NCBI GenBank assembly: GCA_036362985.1
Contig: JAYGXS010000001.1
Coordinates: 43,815,847 to 43,879,846, forward strand
Direction: 5' to 3'
Length of the DNA: 64,000 nt
Source: Ligula intestinalis
Lineage: Eukaryota > Platyhelminthes > Cestoda > Diphyllobothriidea > Diphyllobothriidae
The number at the start of each line of letters is the position of its first letter. Position 1 is the stretch's first letter. Made by a program: the position numbers and the translations under genes. The notes beneath the pieces were generated by a model. That model had not been told where the DNA came from. It saw only the letters and a list, made by a program, of their open reading frames with translations, and ran no database searches. Positions 54,970-64,000 of the stretch are shown here, one piece after another.

Positions 54970-56250
54970 GCAGGACTTGGCCAAGTTGATAACGCACTAT
55001 GGCAAATTTAGTTAAGTGGCAATTCTAGGAGATTGAATTTCCCGATCATGTCGAGGCCAAGTAGGTTGAGGTTCGGACGCTTGGTGATATAGCGTTTCTT
55101 TTGAATTGCATACCATCAAAAGAAACGTCACATTCATGCTCACTCGTGAGTCGGAGAAAGCTTCCGGACATATTCATAACCTATCTGTCCGATTTGATCA
55201 TGGGAGGCTGTCCAATCATCTGCTAAATTCGCTCGGAGGAAAGAGTGACGTTTGAGGCTGTGTCAAGCTGAAGGAGTACAGGCTTGCCATCGATAGTAAC
55301 TGTAAGAAACCTCATCTGCGTCTCAAATTCAGCCTTGAATGGGGCTCGAATTGAGTGACACTGTAGACCGGAATAAGTTGAAGGGCGGTTGGGACGCCTC
55401 GTCTTCTTATTGTCTGCCCTTGATTTGCGGGGTCGGACTACCGGGCAGTGATCTTCTTTATGCCCTCCTTTATAACATTTCTGACAAGCATGCTTCTTGA
55501 ATGGAAAAAAGCGAGCAAAATGCCAGTCACCACACTGTCAGCATGCTGATGGTGGCTTTCTGAGTGTGAGGCTTCTGTGTAGACAACGACCTCGTGCGAG
55601 TGACAGCCTGAACACTAGTGGCGGCAAAGGAGGAACTGGTTTGTTCCACGATGGCAGAATTATGCTGAATATTCTGGAGTCGCTGACACTCGGCAGCCAA
55701 AGTTGGATCCTGATTTAAGCATCGCGAGGTGACTGCAAAGCGCACACAAAGATGATACCGGAGAACGTCAAAATATCGTACTTCTCGTGTTTCACCAAAT
55801 TGAGACATTGTTATCATATATTGAACGGTGAAGATTTCTCCCCGAAAGTCTTCGACACCTGCTTGGCGATTTCATCGAAGGTAAAGTCACGAGAGTTTTT
55901 CGGCAGAATCATACCCGTGAACCGCTCGTGCTCTTTGATGCCCAATTGGCGTAGTAACAGGCGCACCTTCCAGGCACCAGAGGGAAGATGTCTCCCTAAC
56001 GCTAAAATCAAGCGTAAAATGACACACCGGAGTTGGGATCATAATTAAACTAGGTGATGGAGGCAACAGCTGGGTTTGCCGATGTGGACTGCTTCCCAGA
56101 GGATTGTGAATCAGGAAAATGCAGATTGAACTTCTGCATAATTGATTCCGCCATTTTTAGGTGTCCTGCCTCGGACTGAGCTTGCTGTTGCTGTATCATA
56201 GCCAGCAGTTGTTCCGCATAGATAGCCAAAGTGAGTTCTGCGTCAACAAT
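54970..56250 (-). pseudogene. Ty3/gypsy (K02A2.6-like) gag with zinc knuckles and protease start
   Basis: Gag packages element RNA. From 56240 leftward: YAEQLLAMIQQQQAQSEAGH, LKMAESIMQKFNLHFPDSQS, then WKVRLLLRQLGIKEHERFTG and MILPKNSRDFTFDEIAKQVS (56011-55814). Next come ECQRLQNIQHNSAIVEQTSS, a zinc-knuckle region (about 55560-55450: C-x2-C-x4-H-like ...CQKCYKGGHKEDHC) and LLQLDTASNVTLF (about 55290), where the aspartic-protease D-T-A/G triad begins. Reverse transcriptase is not found. A lineage distinct from the Ty3 elements at 120-1175 and 3956-4400. Confidence 0.8.
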
Positions 56251-56539
56251 GGCTGAAACGGTAACTTCTGTGTGGTGTCACCATTCGATTACGCTCGTTC
56301 AAATCCCCAAAGACGAAAAAAATAATAAGGGCGTAACTTTGGAATCCACCCGGACGAGAGTTTATTGTGTAAAAAAACCCGGAGTTACTTTCCAAGGTGG
56401 CAGTCACCGCTGGTTGATTTCCAGCGCGCTGTTGTCCCGTCTGGGGGCTAGGCCGGCAGTCGGGAGCGTACTGACGGTGTCCTCGCTGGTCCGTGTGCAA
56501 TTCACTATATGAGAGGTGACAGTGGCTTACAAGTGCCTG

Positions 56540-56830
56540 TCAAGCGCGTTGGGATAAGGTCCCCTGCCATGGCGAACCTAAGTGGTCCTTGAGGAACTGC
56601 GACCAGTTGCGTGAACGTCTGTCCTGCCCAGGTTTGCGGTCATCACATGGGCGCGAGTTAGTGGACCATGCGCGCAAACCGACATTATGTGTTTCAAAAT
56701 CCCCATGCCTGTTGATACTGGTCAGGCTCGAGTGCCAAACTTTGATAAATTCCCTAGCTTGTCTCGTGTTAGCAGTCCATCCGTGCTCGACCAAGAAGAA
56801 CTTCACTGCTTCTGCATTCCTCCATACACG
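56540..56830 (-). pseudogene. PLE GIY-YIG endonuclease C-terminal tail
   Basis: The frame 56806-56540 reads ANTRQAREFIKVWHSSLTSI then NRHGDFETHNVGLRA, a familiar tail of flatworm PLE nucleases (TxQAREFxEAWHSxxxSINRHxDL). The catalytic part is missing, so it is an isolated 3' fragment. Confidence 0.72.
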
Positions 56831-56934
56831 TGGCCCACAATCTAAACGTTACCACCTCCCCTCTCGCCTGCAGAACCTATTGCAGCAGGATTCACGTCAC
56901 CGTAATCCTCCCCCCACCCCATCCCCTTCCGATA

Positions 56935-57050
56935 AAACCTCTGCCCCCAAAACCTCTTGTGCAATATTCCGGGCCCTTACGTTTCATTGAATCTGACGAC
57001 AAACAAGTGCTACTTCTGTTCAAAAATTCACGAGTACAACCCGATTTTCC
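56935..57050 (+). repeat. Inverted-pair repeat, right copy
   Basis: Partner of 54365-54485: cccccaaaacctct, then ttcattgaatctgacgac and aacaagtgctac. Confidence 0.6.
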
Positions 57051-57059
57051 GAAGATCTT

Positions 57060-60000
57060 CTTTCTTTTCATCATACCATCTCGGAATGCAACTTTCCTCA
57101 CTTATCCAAACGACAAGATGCCTTCTTTTTGATAAGGGTATATACTTACTTGAGTAAGAAGTTGCGGAGCGCGACTTGCACCACTTTTGCGTACTAGACA
57201 TTCTCTTATAATAATACTTCTATTTCATGAGAGGTGCAGGTCCTCAATCACCGCTGACGTACAGTTATTTGTTATGACCTGCGCCTGCACTAGTATGTAA
57301 CACGAACTCTGAGCTTGCCCTAATTTTTTTCCCACGCGAAAGTAAGAGAAGGCAATCAACTACGGGGAGAGCTGTGTTAACAATTAGCAAGCCATTCTCA
57401 CGAAAAGGCTGCGTATTTTTACTGATTCGCTTGATGAGTCGTGTCGGAACAATCAGATCTGACGACAGATCGGTAGCCACGGTGCGCGCTCTCGTGGCAT
57501 CAGCGTGGCAGTTTGCGGATACGTCTTTCAGCACGATGCCTGGGAGGGAGACATTCCAGACATCATTACCCGATCTTATAAAATGCTAACCGTAATTATG
57601 GAGTGCGTTGGCGGTTATGAAAGATGATTAAAGAAGTTGTAATACCTACTGCCATGCAGCCTAATCCCATATTACTTCAAACAAATCAAAATGTTTAATT
57701 TTAGGTACACGTATGTTTGACTGCCTGAAAAGAGCATACTTGCAAACAATAACTACTTGCGCAGTATGATTATTTGTTTTTGATTTTAAATAGCCTGTTA
57801 AATTGAACCATATGTTACGGATAAACGTGAACAAACATACTTTTCTGCTTCCACTTTGTAGAAAAGTGCATCCTGCTTAAATTTTGTACCAAAATGTTGG
57901 CTATATTTAGGTTTTAAACAGTTCTACAATGCAAAAGGTCGGTAGAATCCTACTTTGGGTCTCACATCAACACGCTAAAGATCCATCTTCATGTAATGCA
58001 GAACATTGTGCAATAAAGAATATGCAGCTTGGATAATACGAAGGAAAGAAAATATCAATAAAAATAAAGTTACTAAAAGCAGAAAGAACATGAATATTTA
58101 TCTAAATAATCTAATGTTTGTTAACAAAAAAGCGCACCATAATTAAAATGTGCAATTATGCAAATATTGGGAAAAAAGTAAAGTTAAAAATGAATTACCA
58201 AAACTAAATTCAGCTAACTAAAAACGTAAACTAAAGTAAGCTAAACTCACTTAATTTTTCAATAAATCTAAAACTTAAATAAACCTAGTAGACATAACAA
58301 TGAACCGAAAACTGAAATTAAGTATAAATAAGTAAAATGAACCAAATAAAATAAACTAACTTAAAGTTCTTGCCCATGTAAATTGAAGGTGTGGGTGGTG
58401 CTTCGCGCAGCGAACTATACTATTCTAACGCCAGCACGGTAAGTAAGACCTCAGGTAAGTTGAAGGAGAAGGCCTCCTTACCACCAATTTTGTTTCAGGA
58501 ATATCAAGAAACCCAACAATCTATAAAGCATAAGAAAGTAAAAAAATCTAAATCTGTCACATCGAATAAAATAGGGAGAGAAAGGCTTCATTAAGAAAGC
58601 TGAAATATTAATGTGTAAATTTTCGAGACAGGTTCCCCTCTCGTCTTCAGAACGGAGAAAATGTGCAACAAACGCCCAGAAAAAGCAATAATCATCTGAC
58701 GTGATTATGTCAGTCTGCACCAATAGGCATTACATGCGTTTATTTTCAGCGCGCTCATTTGCTGCGAAAACATTAGATTCTTTAAACAATTTCTGTGACC
58801 CAAAGTAGGATTTCACCAAAGGGTCAGTTCTACAAACATATATTTTTATTATTAATCATCGGGACTATAAACTTACTCAACGTCACAAACATATGTTTGT
58901 CGAATTGAATTTCCAAATTTAGCTGGAAGACTTTTTAGCTTTTTATATTTCCGAAGAATTTTGAGCCCATTCTGCCGTTGTATTTGTATTTCGGATTTTC
59001 CGTCTATAAGTTATATACTTTGCTTTTAAGGAAAGGCATCCATGTTTCTATGCCCTGAGTACATTATACTCATAGAAGTTTTCATGAATTTGGACTATGT
59101 TGCCTATTCCACGGGGTTATTCATAAACGCTTCTTTCAAGAGACATTGTAGATCTTAAGAAGCCCATCATTAGAAAAATTGTGAAAACCGAAAGATGACT
59201 TTTCTTGAAGTACAAAAGTTTACCAAGAGGCAAATTGTTATTAACTGAGTGCAAGAAAATGTTTTTATGCCCTTTTTTAAATAAAATATATTCAAGTTTA
59301 AAGGAGAACCAACGGCCAATAGAAATCCATATAAATCATTTATAAGTTTTACCAAGTGCGTTTTTTGCGAACGAATGATTTAAATGAATTCAAATTCGTA
59401 TCTAAACTAGTATGGGATTATTCGACACAATGATAGATCTGACAAATCCACCTGGGTAATCTCTCCTTATTAAGAACTTATTGAAGCATTTCGCTTACTG
59501 ATTGTACGCCTTGATGATTGGGGTAAGTGATAAAGCTGGATACATGATCCACAGGAAGTAGTGGGTTCTGTGCGTTCAGCCCGTTGATTCCACACAGGCA
59601 CCCGGGGGACGTTGCCAAACATTTGGCCCAATAGGCGGTCAGTGATGTCAGTGGCGGAGCAGTTGAGCTTCAGCTTCAGTATATTGGGCAATTCAAAGAT
59701 GAACCGAAGTTCACTTCTAAGAGTTTCACGTGACCCGTATTGACTGTCCTCACCTTGCTGTTATTAACTTATGGGAAACTGTATCAGAAGGGTTTTGATA
59801 GCAGTCGCTGGGTTAGCGTTTTTAAGGCCAGAGATGAAATCGATCTATGCCGGTAAGTAGGTGAAAATAATATTTAAAAAAATGCGGACGGTCATAGTGC
59901 TCACGGCAAAGATGTCGGAGATATCGCTGTGGCCATTACAGGGGGTCGTACAAAAACGTGACGAACTTCATCGCCGCTGGTATCTTAGGGCAGGGAAAAA

Positions 60001-60754
60001 CTGTGGAAGAAATTTAACTACACCGAAAGGCATGAGTGCGGACACGCTCAGTCGATTAGAACAATTGTAGAAGTCAAAGAAAACAAGGCTTCCGCTGTAG
60101 GAAAGAGGAATTAGTTCGAATGTCTGTTTTCAAAAAATATTCCTCATTATTTTAACCTCACAGTCGTTACTCACTGATCATATCTGTGGGATTTATGGCG
60201 TTTAGCAAAGTGACACCAGAGTATGAAGGATGGGCAAAAGAGAAGATACGTCAACCTTCTGACCATAGAAGCTGACAAATGGAGTCCAGTTCGTTGACTT
60301 TAACAGGGCTACTTTAGGTAAATAAGACAAAGTGACAAAATCATGCGTATGCAGTCGATAATGGCCTTAAATTTTCAACCCTGTGGGAAAGGCGAAAGTG
60401 TGCGACGGTGAACAAATCACGTTCCTGAGAGTGGTAAAACACGAAAGCGATATGCATCATGTGAAAGTAAACATCATGGTTATCTAATAGGCCAGAAATC
60501 AGAATAAAAATAGAAAATAGTAGCTTTCGAATAGTTTCAGAAGTTATCTCCCAGGCCAAAACCTCAAAGGGGAGACCTCAAAAAAGTTTCCAGAAAGTTC
60601 CACAAATCCTGATCGTAGAAGTTGCGGAGGGGGAATGGGGCTTAAGGAAATAGCCACGGCAGTTTAGTCATTGAGAAAATGGACCTACTGAGGGCAGCGT
60701 CTACAAAGGTATCTAACGGAAGAGGCGGGAGCTGGTTATGGATGCTTAGTATTT
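57060..60754. other. AT-rich, no recognised gene
   Basis: Very AT-rich with an A-biased low-complexity part at about 58080-58370 (repeated aaactaaa-type units). No motif in the short frames. Confidence 0.55.
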
Positions 60755-60850
60755 CAGAAGTAGATGTGATCGTTGGGACGAAAATTTTATTCGTCTGACC
60801 TTTCGGAATCCGTCGGGGATCCACAGTCAGAGATAATAGGAGAAGCGGGT
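60755..60850 (-). repeat. PLE family-3-like terminal fragment
   Basis: gatcgttgggacgaaaattttattcg followed by tctgacctttcggaatcc and a ggaatccgtcggggatcc hairpin, then cagtcagagataata. It corresponds to 63612-63675 with changes in the hammerhead-like core (CUGACUG for CUGAUGA). Confidence 0.6.
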
Positions 60851-63594
60851 TAATGCGAAGTATGCTCAAGTCGCAGTTCTCTTCACAAGACCACCAGCTG
60901 CCACTTGGTTACTCGGAACCAATCTACAAGTGGACCCAAGGGCATACGGGTGGGTCCACAAGCGTGGCTTCAGTTACCGACAGACAGGCGTAGACAAAAC
61001 GGCTTGTCAGTCACCTTAGCTTGTGCGCAGTTTCCCATCAGACCATAAGCAAGAAAGACGGTTCAAGGATCCTCCGTGATAAAAACTTACGTTCGAAGAG
61101 AAAAAAGAGATCCAGGCAATTACCGAGCTCGGAATATGGCTATGTGGGAGTGTCTTTGGCAAGGATAATTAAGAGAGCGTGGGTCTAAGAAGAAGCGTCT
61201 AAGGCCCGACATTGCAAATGCAACGCCTGTGGGTTCGTCTGTTACAGAAGTAGGAGGAGCAAGATATATTACTTCGGTGTACACCCTGTATATCGCGATT
61301 TTCTGACACATTTTTGGTCTTAGTTGTAGAGAGGGAAATAAGATGTAAAATATTGGAAGTAAATGGATGACCAACGCCTATTCTTGTAGGGTATTCGACT
61401 GACTACGGCCAATGCTACGTAAGTTGTACATTAGACTCTTTTTCGGCACCTTAGAGATTGTAGTTGCCAGACGAGTAAACATTGAAAAGATCAGGATCTC
61501 ATTTAATTTTCTCTTCTGATGAGCTATTAGCACAGGGTTTCTCCTTTGCAAGTTCCCCGAGAGGATCACAGATCGATGGAGTCAACTACCTTCTGGAACG
61601 TCTGCTGAGTTAGCCTTGCCTTTGTAGGGCATTCATATATTCTTTTTTTTAAATCTTGACCGGTCTATCTTTCAACTACTGTCCACAAACAATCAAATTT
61701 TTGCCGAGTTTCACTCTAAAGTGATTTTGCTCCCTGGGACCGGCGTGCAAGCTTATTTGAGATGCAACATATTTAAAATATACGGTATTTCCTCAAACAT
61801 TGAAGAGGTTAGGTTTTAAAACCGTTCGCGAATGCGAAAGAATTGCCAATTTTTCTAAGATTTACACGCTTAATATGACCCAACGCATGCTACCAAAGCA
61901 CTTTGCACCCATTTAAAAGTAAGCGTAATACATAAGACTTAAAAAGTTCATATTTCTCGTAAGAATAGAGTATACAGTCTCGTCCAATGAGTATTTGTCC
62001 TTCTGGTGCAATTATAGTACGGTATAGACATGTTACCCATTTACTAAGTCCCTGGATGCTATTTTTATCTTGCACGCATCGTAAGGCCAAACAAAGTAAC
62101 AAATGGGACTTACCGTTTCTATGCCATTGCCCGGAATGGAAACTAGGTAAAATTCATGTCACAAAAGTCATATAATAAAGGTTATATTTAAAAAACGACG
62201 AAAATATGTACGTTTTTAGGCAGAGTATGCAGGCAGTTGATCAAGTTGAAGTGCTATACGAAATTGCCATAATATACGTGTGCTAACTACAGGCAAGAAG
62301 GATCGAGAGCAAAAATAGATATGCACATTAAACATCCTCAATAGGAACGGTTGTATAATTTAAAACCTGAAAACTTATAAATTACTGAAAAACTTAAATA
62401 TATGGTGGATTAAAAAAGAAGGCCCATCGGGAAAATTGAGTTGTAATCGTGAATTTTAAAGGTAATTACATCAACCCATTGTCGGTCGAAGTGAGGAATG
62501 ACATAGGTAGCCTAATTCATAAAATTTCGAACTCAAAATTTGGCTTGGTAGTGTGGCACATATTTTATGTTGTTACTTTGATTATTACGTGGATTTTAGG
62601 GACCAAAAGCGCTTTAGTAGGGAAAACGTCAATTCAAATCTGTTGATCGAGGCAAAAACAGGCCAAACTTGGAAAAATTCCAACGTTTGTTGGTATCCCG
62701 GAGGTTTCCTACGCTAGGAAAGCTGTGCATAAAAATATTTTTAGACGAGCACAAACGCGAATTATTTACTCGTATTTTTTCTCGCAATAATTGAATGCTA
62801 TATGAGAATTAAACATGATTAGATGGATGGCATTTTTTCTCTGCACATTAGTTTCCCTAGTACTTTTTGACAAACCTTGGGGTCATAGCATTTTACTTTG
62901 TATACGGTCCCTTACGAGGATCTTCGAAGTTTATTATATTGCTCACATAAAATTAACTTTGTAAATCAATGTTATGAGCAACGAATGTATCTTTTAAGTC
63001 ATGGTTATGTGAATTGCTGGCGACATCTTCTTCGTTTTTCCTGGAAACTGTTGAAGTTGTTTTCTGCGGTATATTGGTCGCTTTACTTAGCTTCCATCAG
63101 CCTCACACGAAGCGTTCGGTTTGTTTTGAGCCACCTGACGACACAAATTCTCTCACATATTTTTTTAAAATTTACGCAAAACACCTCTGCACAGGCCTGT
63201 TCTATAAACTTCTCCCACTTTTCCTCAGATTTTTAAAAGTACTTCGAATAGCCCACCCACACCATTTTCTGTCTTGAAAATCTTCCAGTTGACATCTCAT
63301 ACACACTATTGATTGACATTTCTGTTTTCTGTTCCTGCATTCCACTTTTTAAGTATGCTCGCGTCCTTGTCAACGCGGCCAAGGGACCTGGTATGAGTTG
63401 GGGCATGCCACGTAGGCTTTTTAACATTAAGGCAGATATAAAATCTTGATTCGGAATACGCTGTTTCAAATTTAAGTGTGGTACAGAATGCGTAGACGTT
63501 GTTTATTCCCTGCATATCAAACAAAGTCCATAAAAATTTCACGATTTTGCATCGAACGCCGGAAACGTGTTGTAGGGATCAAACGGCACTTAAG
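60851..63594. other. No recognised gene
   Basis: AT-rich. Frames at 62898-63277 overlap in two phases, with a good acceptor-like tract (cccacttttcctcag) ending near 63228, but I cannot identify an exon. Confidence 0.45.
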
Positions 63595-64000
63595 ATGAAG
63601 GTGACTCGATCGCTGGGACAATCTTTTGTTCGCCTGACGTTTCGATATCCATCGCGGATTAATCATCAGAGATATAATCACAGCGCAGTAGCAGATAAAA
63701 GTAGTGTGTGCACAGGAGTTTTGCCGTATAAGACAGTTTAAGTTTAAACGTGTGCAAAAAATCGATACCTGTTTAGTGTGAGTCCTGATTCGCTACTTCA
63801 GGCGTAGGATGACGTGGTGGCCTATCTGTTCCCCAAATGGCGAGTTGCTTTGGCCAAATTGAGTTTTAATACGGAATCTGGATTGGGCAAATCGTTGAAC
63901 TTTTTGGTGGAATGGGGCCTGTGAACCCTGACTTAAGTAATTCTTGGCTCACCCGATTGTCACCTCTAGCGAGAATTTCGACCTCATCAAAGTTGAATGT
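63595..64000 (-). mobile_element. PLE family 3: 3' terminal repeat and GIY-YIG tail, continuing past the window
   Basis: It matches 5640-6130 along its length. A hammerhead-like block lies at 63636-63669 on the minus strand: CUGAUGA intact, then GAAACGUC. The end of the endonuclease coding tail is read leftward from 64000 to about 63830. The rest of the element should lie beyond 64000. Confidence 0.7.

Noticed and set aside
56985..57030. Possible hammerhead core (CUGACGA followed by AAAA)
   Set aside because: GAAA is not preserved in this copy, stem II does not pair convincingly, and no stem I partner was found.
62898..63277. Two overlapping frames with a splice-acceptor-like tract near 63228, possibly an exon of a membrane protein
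   Set aside because: No recognisable domain and no matching donor that I can defend. Composition is AT-rich and hydrophobicity may be incidental.
1..64000. CRISPR arrays, tRNA or rRNA genes, bacterial-type operons
   Set aside because: No regularly spaced direct repeats and no cloverleaf or rRNA sequence were seen. The architecture is eukaryotic.

Overview
The window looks like repeat-rich, intron-bearing DNA from a flatworm nuclear genome, most likely a tapeworm of the Spirometra/Dibothriocephalus/Schistocephalus type. That placement is inferred from the kinds of retroelements present, not from a database match. Only one intact conventional protein gene is visible: an MFSD8/CLN7-like lysosomal transporter with an uninterrupted frame at 29237-30811. 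A second host-type coding piece is one 357-nt exon (10877-11233, minus strand) with both splice sites; it encodes an Ig-like segment. Almost everything else that is recognisable is retroelement debris. A 100-N assembly gap lies at 23820-23919.

The dominant component is Penelope-like elements (PLEs: a reverse transcriptase followed by a GIY-YIG endonuclease). At least five sequence families occur, at 5.1-6.2, 12.2-13.7, 14.2-20.0, 21.1-23.4, 24.0-25.9, 26.2-27.9, 32.7-35.8, 36.0-37.6, 38.9-39.5, 46.2-47.8, 51.4-54.3, 56.5-56.8 and 63.6-64.0 kb. The best preserved copy is on the minus strand at 51.36-54.33 kb. It has direct terminal repeats (pLTRs), an extra inverted pLTR copy, and a 9-bp direct repeat (ATATTACTT) around the whole unit. 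Several PLE termini fold as hammerhead ribozymes. The clearest are at 21085-21136, 23361-23412, 51404-51459, 54035-54090 and 54247-54301. Their identification rests on conserved core blocks plus complementary stems I and III.

Other elements are Ty3/gypsy remnants (integrase end at 120-1175, gag/protease at 3956-4400, a second gag lineage at 55.0-56.25 kb) and a family of about 400-470-bp LTRs (TGTAGCGAC...TATCCCACA) that leave 4-bp target duplications. There is a 3.13-kb non-LTR retrotransposon (15541-18670) with a GATA-repeat tail and target duplication CGCAAT, and CR1-like LINE pieces at 6.2-6.7, 44.0-46.1 and 47.8-48.5 kb. A decayed Tc1/mariner-like transposase lies near 43.3 kb. Insertions are nested and can be ordered: solo LTRs and the 3.1-kb LINE interrupt older PLE reading frames, and a 0.6-kb-arm PLE inverted repeat sits where a LINE has lost its reverse-transcriptase active site.

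The two points most worth pursuing are hammerhead ribozymes in PLE termini, one of which overlaps the apparent start codon of the PLE protein, and the host exon with intact splice sites lying antisense between two LTRs that share a 4-bp target duplication. The stretches 20.0-21.1, 39.5-43.3, 49.4-51.35, 57.1-60.75 and 60.85-63.6 kb are AT-rich, and I recognise no gene in them.
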